From an uncultured Alphaproteobacteria bacterium (GTDB lineage: Bacteria > Pseudomonadota > Alphaproteobacteria > Caulobacterales > Parvularculaceae): a stretch of DNA of 6,544 bases. The notes under the pieces were generated by a model that worked only from the letters and a program-made list of their open reading frames with translations, made no database searches and was not told the DNA's origin. Made by a program: the position numbers and the translations under genes. The stretch spans positions 1 to 6,544 of the forward strand of contig CALKYG010000186.1 of assembly GCA_938003575.1 (NCBI GenBank), in the 5' to 3' direction. This document shows, one piece after another, positions 1-6,245 of this stretch. Position 1 is the first letter of the stretch. The number at the start of each line of letters is the position of its first letter.

Positions 1-1857
1 CTTTACCATGATCCGCGTTACGACATGCCGGCGACCCAGTACAACATGAAGTGGGTCGAGCCTGCCGGCCTCGTCAAATTTGACTTCCTTGGGCTCAAGA
101 CGCTGACTGTCATCGAGCGGGCGGCGCAACTTGTCCGGCGGTCCGGAGGCGAGGTCGATCCGCATAATCTGCCGCTCGGCGACAAGAAGTCTTTCGACAT
201 GATGTCGGAAGGGTCGACCGTCGGCGTATTCCAGCTTGAAAGTACGGGGATGCGCCAGACGCTGCGATCCGTGAAGCCCGATTGCCTCGAGGACATCATC
301 GCGCTCGTCTCGCTCTACCGACCGGGTCCGATGGAGAACATACCGACATACGTCGAACGCAAGCAGGGGCTGCAACAGCCGGATTACCTTCATCCGTCGC
401 TGGAAAGCGTTCTCAAGGAAACCTACGGCGTCATCATCTACCAGGAACAGGTGATGCAGATAGCGCAAATTCTTTCAGGCTACACGCTCGGCGAAGCGGA
501 TCTTCTGCGCCGCGCGATGGGAAAGAAGAAGAAAGAAGAGATGGACAAACAGCGCGCCCGCTTTGTCGAAGGCGCGCGTGAGAAGGGCGTCGATCCGCAC
601 AAGGCGGCGTCGATTTTCGACCTTGTCGAGAAGTTCGCCGGTTACGGCTTCAACAAGTCCCACGCGGCCTGTTACGCCTATATCGCATACCAGACCGCAT
701 ATCTCAAAGCCAATCACTGCGCGGAGTTTCTGGCCGCGTCGATGACTTATGACATGGCGAACACGGATAAACTCGCCGTATTTCTGAAAGAGGCCAAGCG
801 CAGCGGCGTTGAGATCCTGGCGCCGCACGTCAATGTTTCCGATGCTGACTTCAGCGTGAAAGACGGCGCCGTCGTCTATGCACTCGGCGCGATCAAGAAT
901 GTCGGCGAGGCGGCGATGAGATTGATCGCCGATGAACGCTGCGCGCACGGCCCGTTCCGTGACGTTTACGACTTTGCAGAACGCGTCGATCTTCGCCTCA
1001 TCGGCAAACGCGCGATCGAGAATCTTGCGCGCGCGGGGGCGCTCGATGGTCTGCACCGGTCGCGCGCCGAGCTTGTAGCGGGCGCCGATCTCATCATCCG
1101 CTATTCGGCGCAGGCGTTCGACGAGCGATCGAGCGCACAGGGCGGCCTCTTCGATCTGGCAGCGTCGCCGCAGCTTGACCGGCCGCGTCTGCCGGCCGTG
1201 GAGGAATGGGCGCCCATGGATCGCCTCAACGAAGAACGCGCTGCGCTCGGGTTCTACTTCAGCGGGCACCCGCTTGACGATTATGCTGTTGAGCTTCGCC
1301 GCCTTAAGGCCTCAACTTCGGCGGAGGCGTTAGAGACGGTGAAGGCCGGCGGGCGCTTTTCCGGGCAGATCGCCGCCGTCGTCCGCACGGTCAGGATGCG
1401 CCGGTCGAAATCGGGGCGGCCCTTCGCATTCGTCGAGTGTTCCGACGCCGCCGGTGAGTTTGAGATCGCGGTCTTTTCGGACGTGCTCAGCGCTGCGCGT
1501 GATCTTTTCGAGCCGGGAACGCTCGTTCTTCTCACTGCGAATGCGGAAGAACGCGACGGCGAGGTCCGCTTCGCCTGCGACGGCGCGCGACGGCTCGATA
1601 CGGCGGCGGCGCAGACGACGTCGCACCTGCGGATCGTTGTCGGTTCAGGCGACGGGCTCGACGCTGTGCGCCGGCGTCTTGCGGCGGTCAAACCGGCAAG
1701 CCAGGCTGAGGCCGGCGACGTCGTGATCGCATTGAGCCTGCCGGACGCTGGCGGCCGGGAAGTCGAATTGCAGCTGAAGTCGAAGGCGGCCTGCACGCCG
1801 GCGATGCGGGGGGCCTTGAAGGCGGTCGACGGCGTTCTCGACGTCGAACTGGTCTGA
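1..1857 (+). CDS. dnaE: DNA polymerase III alpha subunit, C-terminal part (5' end outside window)
   Basis: Catalytic subunit of the replicative polymerase, which extends DNA strands at the fork in complex with the beta clamp and tau. The frame is open from base 1, so 618 codons are seen and roughly the first 550 residues (PHP domain and most of the palm) lie upstream. The ATG at 25 is internal. Window residue D28 in the motif VKFDFLGL matches the third catalytic aspartate (D555 in E. coli); the other two are not in view. The fingers carry VFQLES (76-81), RPGP (107-110), QEQVMQIAQ (from 148) and FNKSH (217-221). A helix-hairpin-helix region spans about 296-350. QGGLF (380-384) fits the internal beta-clamp-binding motif (QADMF in E. 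coli). An OB-fold spans about 450-533, followed by a C-terminal domain to V618. The sequence is of the standard DnaE1 type, not the error-prone DnaE2, judged by similarity to E. coli DnaE; no damage is seen. Confidence 0.98.
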   Translation, partial: LYHDPRYDMPATQYNMKWVEPAGLVKFDFLGLKTLTVIERAAQLVRRSGGEVDPHNLPLGDKKSFDMMSEGSTVGVFQLESTGMRQTLRSVKPDCLEDIIALVSLYRPGPMENIPTYVERKQGLQQPDYLHPSLESVLKETYGVIIYQEQVMQIAQILSGYTLGEADLLRRAMGKKKKEEMDKQRARFVEGAREKGVDPHKAASIFDLVEKFAGYGFNKSHAACYAYIAYQTAYLKANHCAEFLAASMTYDMANTDKLAVFLKEAKRSGVEILAPHVNVSDADFSVKDGAVVYALGAIKNVGEAAMRLIADERCAHGPFRDVYDFAERVDLRLIGKRAIENLARAGALDGLHRSRAELVAGADLIIRYSAQAFDERSSAQGGLFDLAASPQLDRPRLPAVEEWAPMDRLNEERAALGFYFSGHPLDDYAVELRRLKASTSAEALETVKAGGRFSGQIAAVVRTVRMRRSKSGRPFAFVECSDAAGEFEIAVFSDVLSAARDLFEPGTLVLLTANAEERDGEVRFACDGARRLDTAAAQTTSHLRIVVGSGDGLDAVRRRLAAVKPASQAEAGDVVIALSLPDAGGREVELQLKSKAACTPAMRGALKAVDGVLDVELV

Positions 1858-1884
1858 CGGCCGTCGCCCTGTTTCCGATCCGAG

Positions 1885-1909
1885 GGACGGACGGCAAGGC
1901 CGCCGGTCC
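1885..1909 (+). other. imperfect hairpin downstream of dnaE
   Basis: The arms GGAC/GTCC plus CGGC/GCCG fold around an AAG loop with two mismatches (9 pairs in 11). It begins 28 bases after the dnaE stop. No run of T follows, so it is not a convincing intrinsic terminator; it may act in 3'-end protection or have no role. Another element lies just upstream: a 10-base palindrome, GACGGCCGTC (1856-1865), overlaps the dnaE stop codon. Confidence 0.25.
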
Positions 1910-1986
1910 ATCCCGCCCGCCCGCAATCACGGGGAGAATGCCGGCTGGCCCTTGTATGGCCGGTCTTTTGCGCTTGCGAAAGACGG

Positions 1987-2015
1987 TTGAAAACAGGACG
2001 CATCCCCTCTATACG
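1987..2015 (+). promoter_or_regulatory. candidate sigma-70 promoter for rpsB-tsf
   Basis: TTGAAA (1987-1992) and TATACG (2010-2015) are separated by exactly 17 bases. The -35 matches consensus at 5 of 6 positions and the -10 at 4 of 6. Transcription would start near 2021-2024, giving a leader of about 85 bases before rpsB. This is the best promoter match in the dnaE-rpsB gap and is where a ribosomal protein promoter is expected. It is judged by eye and not tested. Confidence 0.6.
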
Positions 2016-2021
2016 GCGCGC

Positions 2022-2107
2022 CATCACACACGCGGGGATCATCCTCGGTCGGCTGGATTCGTCCCGCCGCTGAACCCCTCGCGGAGGCACAACCGCAGGA
2101 GACGACA
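2022..2107 (+). promoter_or_regulatory. rpsB leader with ribosome binding site
   Basis: The Shine-Dalgarno AGGAG (2097-2101) lies 6 bases before the rpsB ATG and fixes the start. Upstream, a second SD-like GGAGG (2083-2087) lies in a short hairpin with CCTC (2077-2080; loop GCG). An outer pairing of GCGGG (2032-2036) with CCCGC (2063-2067) is possible. A GATTC (GANTC type) site is at 2056-2060. In gammaproteobacteria S2 represses its own mRNA through the rpsB leader; whether this leader does the same is inference. Confidence 0.45.
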
Positions 2108-2881
2108 ATGGCGCTGCCAGATTTCAGCATGCGTCAGCTTTTGGAAGCTGGCGTTCATTTCGGCCACCAGACCCACCGCTGGGATCCGAAAATGAAGAGT
2201 TTCATTTTCGGCGACCGGAACGGCATCCACATTATTGACCTATCGCAGACCGTTCCGCTGCTGCACCAGGCGCTCGTCAAGATTCGCGACACCGTTGCAG
2301 GCGGCGGCCGCATCCTGATGGTCGGCACCAAGCGCCAGGCGCAACAGCCGATCGCCGAGGCCGCGCGTCGCTGCGCGCAATATTACATGAACGTCCGCTG
2401 GCTTGGCGGCACGCTGACAAACTGGGAGACCATCTCCAATTCCATCCGAAAGTTAAAGGAAATGGAGGAAACGCTTGAGGGCGGCGGCAAGGGTCTCACC
2501 AAGAAAGAACAGATGCAGCTTTCCCGAGAGAAGGAAAAGCTTGAAGCGTCGCTTGGCGGCATTCGCGATCTCGGCGGCCTGCCGGATCTGCTCTTCGTAA
2601 TCGACGTCAAGAAAGAAGCGATCGCCGTCAAGGAAGCCAAGAAACTTGGCATCCCGGTCGTGGCGGTCGTCGACACAAACTGTTCCCCGGACGATATCGA
2701 CTTCGTCATTCCGGGCAACGATGACGCAAGCCGGGCGATCGCGCTTTACTGCAATCTCGTCGCGGACGCCGTCATTGACGGCATCGGCGCCAGCCAGGCT
2801 TCACTCGGCGTCGATATCGGCGCCCTTGCGGATGCGCCTCTGGAAACCAATATCACAGAAGCCGCAGCCGCTGACGCCTGA
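2108..2881 (+). CDS. rpsB: 30S ribosomal protein S2
   Basis: Ribosomal protein S2 of the small subunit. It binds at the head-body hinge of the 30S particle and is needed for S1 to join. The protein is 257 residues, close to the usual bacterial length of 240-260. The N-terminal S2 signature is seen in [15 protein letters not shown] (11-25), and the second S2 signature region runs from about 158 ([13 protein letters not shown]) to 185. Between about 105 and 155 is a charged helical stretch rich in Lys and Glu, matching the protruding coiled coil of the family. The last 30 residues are Ala-rich and end in Asp-Ala. The start is fixed by a good SD 6 bases upstream and by conservation directly after the Met. 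It is first in a pair with tsf, the usual S2/EF-Ts operon, and probably read from the promoter at 1987-2015. Confidence 0.99.
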   Translation: MALPDFSMRQLLEAGVHFGHQTHRWDPKMKSFIFGDRNGIHIIDLSQTVPLLHQALVKIRDTVAGGGRILMVGTKRQAQQPIAEAARRCAQYYMNVRWLGGTLTNWETISNSIRKLKEMEETLEGGGKGLTKKEQMQLSREKEKLEASLGGIRDLGGLPDLLFVIDVKKEAIAVKEAKKLGIPVVAVVDTNCSPDDIDFVIPGNDDASRAIALYCNLVADAVIDGIGASQASLGVDIGALADAPLETNITEAAAADA

Positions 2882-2899
2882 TCGGCCGCGCCGCAATGA

Positions 2900-2930
2900 G
2901 CGCCGTCGCCGCAAAGAAGAGCGACGGCGC
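2900..2930 (+). other. perfect 10-bp hairpin between rpsB and tsf
   Basis: GCGCCGTCGC (2900-2909) and GCGACGGCGC (2921-2930) are exact reverse complements around an 11-base purine-rich loop. The structure starts 18 bases after the rpsB stop and ends 72 bases before tsf. It is followed by a C-run and not a T-run, so it is not a standard terminator. It could lower read-through into tsf, protect the rpsB mRNA 3' end, or be a protein-binding site. The structure is seen; the roles are inferred. Confidence 0.6.
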
Positions 2931-2989
2931 GCCCCCCAAAGCCGGACCATTCCGCCACATCGGCGCTCGACCCGGCGAAAAACTTGAAC

Positions 2990-2994
2990 AGGAG
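2990..2994 (+). promoter_or_regulatory. tsf ribosome binding site
   Basis: AGGAG lies 8 bases before the ATG at 3003. An earlier ATG at 2996 is only 1 base from the SD and opens a six-codon reading frame that ends at 3016, so it is not the start. An in-frame TGA at 2997-2999 rules out any longer tsf product. Confidence 0.85.
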
Positions 2995-3002
2995 AATGAA
3001 CG

Positions 3003-3896
3003 ATGAGCGCCATTAGCGCTTCGATGGTGAAAGACCTGCGCGACACGACTGGCGCAGGCATGATGGATTGCAAGGCGGCTCTGACAGAAACCGGCGGCGA
3101 CATGGAGGCGGCGGTGGACTGGCTGCGCAAGAAGGGTCTTGCGAAGGCCGCCAAAAAGTCGGGCCGAACGGCCGCGGAAGGCCTCGTCGTCGCAGCGACA
3201 AAGGACGGCGTCGGCGTGCTCGTTGAGGTGAACTCGGAAACCGATTTTGTCGCCCGCAACGACACCTTCCAGAAGATGGCGGCGGACATTGCAAATGTTG
3301 CGCTCGGCACGAACGGCGATGTCGAGGCGGTGAAAGCGGCGACCTATCCGGGAACTTCGATGACGGTCGCGGAAAAGGTCGCCGAAATGGTGGGGTCGAT
3401 CGGCGAGAACATGAACGTCCGCCGCTCGGCGATGGTGAGGGCGGACGGCGTCGTCGCCGCCTACATCCACAATCAGACGGTTGAGGGCGCCGGCAAGATC
3501 GGGGTTCTCGTCGGATTGAGATCGACCGGGGACAAAGCAAAGCTCGCCGCGCTCGGCAAGCAGATTGCAATGCACGTTGCGGCGGCGCGCCCGCTGTCCG
3601 GCACGGTCGCCGATCTCGATCCCGCAGTTGTCGAGCGCGAAAAGTCGATTCTTGCAGATCAGGCGCGCGCCTCCGGCAAGCCTGAAGACATCATCGGCAA
3701 GATGGTCGAAGGCCGTCTTCGGAAATTCTACGAGGAATCGGTCCTGCTTGAGCAGGTATTCGTCATCGACGGCGAGACCAAGGTCGCCAAGGTGATCGAA
3801 AATGCCGCCAAGCAGATCGGGGCTCCTATCGAGTTCGCCGGCTTTGCGCGCCTTGAACTTGGCGAAGGCGTCGAGCGTAATGAGTCTGAAGACTGA
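3003..3896 (+). CDS. tsf: translation elongation factor Ts
   Basis: EF-Ts is the cytoplasmic guanine-nucleotide exchange factor that frees GDP from EF-Tu. The protein has 297 residues, slightly longer than E. coli (283). The N-terminal UBA-like domain carries the first EF-Ts signature, [16 protein letters not shown] (12-27). The second signature, [12 protein letters not shown] (75-86), holds the TDF motif (80-82), whose Asp-Phe pair inserts near the EF-Tu Mg site. The paired core subdomains follow, from about 60 to the mid-200s, and the tail is acidic. The start is fixed by SD AGGAG at 8 bases and by a TGA codon directly upstream in frame. It lies 121 bases after rpsB, with a hairpin in the gap, and is probably co-transcribed with it. 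A strong hairpin at 3906-3948 probably marks the end of this transcript. Confidence 0.99.
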   Translation: MSAISASMVKDLRDTTGAGMMDCKAALTETGGDMEAAVDWLRKKGLAKAAKKSGRTAAEGLVVAATKDGVGVLVEVNSETDFVARNDTFQKMAADIANVALGTNGDVEAVKAATYPGTSMTVAEKVAEMVGSIGENMNVRRSAMVRADGVVAAYIHNQTVEGAGKIGVLVGLRSTGDKAKLAALGKQIAMHVAAARPLSGTVADLDPAVVEREKSILADQARASGKPEDIIGKMVEGRLRKFYEESVLLEQVFVIDGETKVAKVIENAAKQIGAPIEFAGFARLELGEGVERNESED

Positions 3897-3905
3897 AAGA
3901 CCTCG

Positions 3906-3948
3906 AAGGCGCGTATCGGAGCCGTCGCCTGCGGCCCCGGCGCGCCTT
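3906..3948 (+). terminator. candidate terminator hairpin after tsf
   Basis: AAGGCGCG (3906-3913) pairs perfectly with CGCGCCTT (3941-3948). Inside it the stem continues with CGG/CCG (3917-3919 with 3937-3939) and GCCG/CGGC (3921-3924 with 3932-3935), closing on a 7-base loop. It begins 9 bases after the tsf stop, and the 3' side runs into TTTACCTT, a modest T-rich tail. The stem is strong but the tail is weak, so complete termination is not certain. A candidate promoter starts 9 bases later, which supports a transcript boundary here. Confidence 0.5.
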
Positions 3949-3956
3949 TACCTTGC

Positions 3957-3984
3957 TTGCAAATCACTGTTCCCCTCGTATGGT
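3957..3984 (+). promoter_or_regulatory. candidate promoter for pyrH-frr-uppS-cdsA
   Basis: TTGCAA (3957-3962), a 16-base spacer and TATGGT (3979-3984) give 4 of 6 matches in each box. The predicted RNA start is near 3990-3993, giving a pyrH leader of about 95 bases. The position directly after the tsf hairpin fits a new transcription unit. The match is moderate and based on reading alone. Confidence 0.45.
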
Positions 3985-4032
3985 GGCGCGCGACGCGGAA
4001 AAGCAGCCCTTCGTGGCGGGATCTGACGTCTC

Positions 4033-4078
4033 CCCGCGAAGCGGGAAACTACGGCCCCGCAATGCGGGAATTAACGGA
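4033..4078 (+). repeat. imperfect 23-base tandem repeat forming twin hairpins in the pyrH leader
   Basis: Unit 1 (4033-4055) and unit 2 (4056-4078) match at 17 of 23 positions. Each holds CCCGC, a 3-base loop and GCGGG, so each can form a 5-bp hairpin (4033-4045 and 4056-4068). A further GCGGG at 4016-4020 lies upstream. Complementary pentamers therefore alternate five times, and neighbouring hairpins exclude each other. The end of unit 2 supplies the first bases of the pyrH Shine-Dalgarno. Confidence 0.7.
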
Positions 4079-4080
4079 GA
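4076..4080 (+). promoter_or_regulatory. pyrH ribosome binding site
   Basis: GGAGA lies 5 bases before the ATG at 4086 (6 bases if counted from GGAG) and selects this start over in-frame upstream codons such as the TTG at 3957. TCTCC at 4029-4033 is its exact complement and could pair with it, enclosing both leader hairpins; this pairing is a prediction. Confidence 0.8.
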
Positions 4081-4085
4081 GTTCG

Positions 4086-4832
4086 ATGGCTCAGTCGGCC
4101 GCAGCCGGTAAAGGGCGCTCGCTCGTCTACAAGCGGGTGCTTTTGAAGGTGTCAGGCGAAGCGCTGATGGGCCCATCCCAGTTCGGCATCGATTACGACA
4201 CCGTTCAACGGATCGCCGAAGAGATACGGGAAGCCAAAGAACTTGGCGTGGAACTTTGCCTTGTTGTCGGCGGCGGCAACATTTTTCGCGGCGTGAGCCA
4301 GGCGGCGCGCGGCATGGAACGGGCGAGCGCGGATTACATGGGCATGCTCGCGACGGTCATGAACGCTCTCGCGGTGCAGAACGCACTTGAAAAGCTCGGC
4401 CTATACACCCGCGTCGTTTCGGCCATTGAGATGACGGCGATTTGTGAGCCCTACATTCGCCGCCGTGCGATGCGGCACATGGAAAAGGGACGCATTGTCA
4501 TTTTCGCCGCAGGTACGGGCAATCCCTTTTTTACGACCGATACCGCGGCCGCTCTGCGCGCAGCGGAGATGGGCTGCGATGCGCTCTTTAAGGGAACGAG
4601 TGTTGACGGCGTCTATACGGCCGATCCGAAAAAGGACAAGTCAGCGACGCGCTTTGAGCGGCTCTCCTATCACGAAGTGATGGTTCGGGACCTGAAGGTG
4701 ATGGATCAGGCCGCGATTGCATTGACGCGTGAAAACAAGATTCCGATCGTCGTATTCTCGATAGCCGAACATGGCGGCATCGTCGGCGCGCTGACCGGCG
4801 AGGGGCGATCGACGACGATCATTGACGATTGA
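4086..4832 (+). CDS. pyrH: UMP kinase (uridylate kinase)
   Basis: This enzyme phosphorylates UMP to UDP with ATP, a control point of pyrimidine nucleotide synthesis. The bacterial form is a hexamer of the amino-acid-kinase fold, allosterically tuned by GTP and UTP. With the chosen ATG the protein has 248 residues (E. coli 241). Seen in order: the nucleotide-binding start [13 protein letters not shown] (15-27), GGGNIFRG (62-69), [11 protein letters not shown] (83-93) with the Asp that contacts UMP in the family, [13 protein letters not shown] (143-155) and VDGVYTADP (172-180). The open frame extends upstream to a TTG at 3957, but that would add 43 unconserved residues read through the promoter and leader. 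The SD and conservation favour 4086. It is the first gene of the likely pyrH-frr-uppS-cdsA unit; its leader suggests post-transcriptional control. Confidence 0.98.
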   Translation: MAQSAAAGKGRSLVYKRVLLKVSGEALMGPSQFGIDYDTVQRIAEEIREAKELGVELCLVVGGGNIFRGVSQAARGMERASADYMGMLATVMNALAVQNALEKLGLYTRVVSAIEMTAICEPYIRRRAMRHMEKGRIVIFAAGTGNPFFTTDTAAALRAAEMGCDALFKGTSVDGVYTADPKKDKSATRFERLSYHEVMVRDLKVMDQAAIALTRENKIPIVVFSIAEHGGIVGALTGEGRSTTIIDD

Positions 4833-4839
4833 CGGCGGA

Positions 4840-4869
4840 GCGCCCCGAATCCGCCCCGATTCGGCGCGC
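4840..4869 (+). other. hairpin with paired GANTC sites between pyrH and frr
   Basis: CCGAATC (4845-4851) pairs exactly with GATTCGG (4858-4864) around a 6-base loop. After one C/C mismatch the stem extends by GCGC (4840-4843) with GCGC (4866-4869). GAATC (4847-4851) and GATTC (4858-4862) are both GANTC sites, the target of the cell-cycle methylase CcrM in Alphaproteobacteria. No T-run follows, so a terminator is unlikely. It lies 12 bases upstream of the frr Shine-Dalgarno. Confidence 0.6.
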
Positions 4870-4881
4870 ATGATGGATGAT

Positions 4882-4885
4882 GGAG
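4882..4885 (+). promoter_or_regulatory. frr ribosome binding site
   Basis: GGAG lies 6 bases before the ATG at 4892. It selects this start over the in-frame ATGs at 4877 and 4880, which overlap or abut the SD itself and have no good SD of their own. Confidence 0.7.
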
Positions 4886-4891
4886 CGGATT

Positions 4892-5446
4892 ATGGCTGGC
4901 GCTGGCGCAAACCTGAAGGACCTCGAAAAGCGGATGGATGGCGCGCTCGCCGCGCTGAAGGCGGAATTTTCCGGCCTTCGGTCGGGCCGCGCGTCGGCGA
5001 GCCTCGTTGAGCATATCACGGTGGACGCCTACGGATCGCACCTGCCGATCAATCAGGTCGGCACCGTGAACGTGCCGGAGCCGCGAATGATTTCGATCCA
5101 GGTCTGGGACAAGGCGCTTGTTTCCGCAGTCGATCGTGCGATCCGCGACGCCGGCATCGGCGTCAATCCGGTGGTCGACGGCGTGAATGTTCGCGTCCCG
5201 ATTCCCCCGCTGACCGAAGAGCGGCGCAAGGAGCTGACCAAGGTCGCGCACAAATACGCCGAGCAGGCGCGGGTCGCGATCCGTAATGTCCGTCGCGAAG
5301 GCATGGACCAGATCAAGAAAGCGGACGGCGTCGGCGAAGACGATCAAAAGCGCCAATCGGAACAGGTGCAAAAACTGACCGACGCCATGATCAAGAAGGT
5401 CGATGAGGCGCTGGCGTCGAAAGAAGCTGAAATCATGCAGGTGTGA
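4892..5446 (+). CDS. frr: ribosome recycling factor
   Basis: RRF works with EF-G after termination to split the ribosome from mRNA and tRNA, acting in the cytoplasm as a tRNA-shaped protein. The chosen start gives 184 residues, almost exactly the usual 185. ATG codons at 4877 and 4880 would add five residues (MMERI) but lack their own SD. The N-terminal helix has the KRMD motif (13-16) and RSGRAS (30-35). The alpha/beta domain II lies between the helices. RNVRREGMD (from 131) is the conserved Arg-rich segment of the long helical arm that contacts rRNA, followed by GEDDQKR and the C-terminal helix ending EIMQV. The stop overlaps the GTG start of uppS by four bases (GTGA), which suggests translational coupling. 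It lies 59 bases after pyrH, with a hairpin in the gap. Confidence 0.98.
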   Translation: MAGAGANLKDLEKRMDGALAALKAEFSGLRSGRASASLVEHITVDAYGSHLPINQVGTVNVPEPRMISIQVWDKALVSAVDRAIRDAGIGVNPVVDGVNVRVPIPPLTEERRKELTKVAHKYAEQARVAIRNVRREGMDQIKKADGVGEDDQKRQSEQVQKLTDAMIKKVDEALASKEAEIMQV

Positions 5447-6237
5447 GCCTGCATGAGCGATTACCGGTGAGGAGCGTGGCGATTAGTCCGGCGGCTGAGA
5501 AAAATGCGGATACGCCGGCGTCGCCTGCGACAGGGCCGGCTCACGTCGCCATTATCATGGACGGAAACGGACGATGGGCGGCGGCGCGCGGGCTCAGTCG
5601 AAGCGCCGGCCATAGGGAGGGTACGGCTGCGGCGCGGCGCGCGGTTGAAGCCGCGCGCGACCTTGGCCTCAGATATCTGACGCTTTACTCCTTCTCGACG
5701 GAAAATTGGCGACGCCCGGCCGGCGAGATTCGCGATCTGATGCAGCTTCTTCGTCAGTTCATCGGCGCCGAGCTTCCGACATTGAAGCGTGAGGGCGTCC
5801 GCGTCACGGTGGTGGGCGACAGGAAAAATCTCGACGCGGAAATAAAGCTTCTTATCCGGCACGCGGAATCGGAAACTGCTGCGAACTCTGCTTTCTTCCT
5901 TCAAATCGCCTTCAATTACGGCGGACGCGACGAAATCGTTCGTGCAGTCAGAAAGCTCGCCGAAGAGGCGGCGGCGGGACGGATCAATCCGGGCGAAATC
6001 GACGAAGCGATGTTTTCAAAGGCTCTCGATACGGCCTCGATCCCTGATCCCGATCTCGTCATTCGGACAAGCGGTGAAAAGCGTATCAGCAATTTCCTGC
6101 TTTGGCAGGCCGCCTATGCCGAATGGGTGTTCCTAGACGTGCTTTGGCCCGATTTCGGCGCGGCGCATTTCGCCGCGGCGATTGAAGACTACGCCGCGCG
6201 GGAACGCCGTTTCGGAGGCGTCGGCTCGATCGGCTGA
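5443..6237 (+). CDS. uppS: undecaprenyl diphosphate synthase (cis-prenyltransferase)
   Basis: This enzyme adds isopentenyl diphosphate in cis to farnesyl diphosphate to make C55 undecaprenyl diphosphate, the precursor of the lipid carrier for peptidoglycan and surface polysaccharides. It acts at the cytoplasmic face of the membrane. The protein has 264 residues from the GTG at 5443 (E. coli 253). [12 protein letters not shown] (34-45) holds the catalytic Asp (D40). GHREG (56-60), FSTENWRRP (84-92), NYGGRDE (158-164) and [11 protein letters not shown] (208-218) are the other conserved blocks, including two Arg six residues apart (208, 214) that bind substrate phosphates in the family. The first 33 residues are not conserved, so the start is uncertain. 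GTG 5443 is chosen for its GTGA overlap with the frr stop; GTG 5467 and GTG 5476 are alternatives. The name ispU is also used. Confidence 0.97.
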   Translation: MSLHERLPVRSVAISPAAEKNADTPASPATGPAHVAIIMDGNGRWAAARGLSRSAGHREGTAAARRAVEAARDLGLRYLTLYSFSTENWRRPAGEIRDLMQLLRQFIGAELPTLKREGVRVTVVGDRKNLDAEIKLLIRHAESETAANSAFFLQIAFNYGGRDEIVRAVRKLAEEAAAGRINPGEIDEAMFSKALDTASIPDPDLVIRTSGEKRISNFLLWQAAYAEWVFLDVLWPDFGAAHFAAAIEDYAARERRFGGVGSIG

Positions 6238-6245
6238 ACAAGACA

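Noticed and set aside
521..543. Purine-rich tract coding for a Lys run in dnaE as a possible frameshift site
   Set aside because: The KKKKEE stretch matches the MGKKKPEEM region of E. coli DnaE, and the frame continues normally, so there is no sign of programmed slippage.
475..1269. 264-codon open frame on the - strand inside dnaE
   Set aside because: It lies wholly antisense to a conserved gene, its translation shows no recognisable domain, and long antisense frames are common at this G+C content.
1907..1923. Repeated CCCG tract after dnaE as a possible quadruplex or i-motif site
   Set aside because: Only three C triplets are close together and the fourth tract is short; in a G+C-rich genome this is weak evidence.
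1858..2107. Search for a tRNA, small RNA or small gene in the dnaE-rpsB gap
   Set aside because: No cloverleaf or other recognisable RNA gene, and the + strand frame crossing the gap (1938-2195) has no SD and runs out of frame into rpsB; only the promoter and leader signals are supportable.
1281..2108. 275-codon open frame on the - strand across the dnaE end and the rpsB gap
   Set aside because: Mostly antisense to dnaE, low-complexity Arg/Ser/Ala-rich product, no motif; a codon-bias shadow.
2853..3575. 240-codon open frame on the - strand opposite tsf
   Set aside because: Antisense to tsf, His/Arg-rich product without family features, and competing frames cover the same bases.
3957..4085. 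43-residue N-terminal extension of UMP kinase from a TTG start
   Set aside because: No SD for the TTG, unconserved residues, and the stretch holds the promoter-like boxes and the repeated leader; ATG 4086 has a good SD and gives the normal length.
5453..5470. Five-codon open frame from ATG 5453 between frr and uppS
   Set aside because: No SD, ends at once, and lies inside the uppS frame; nothing supports translation.
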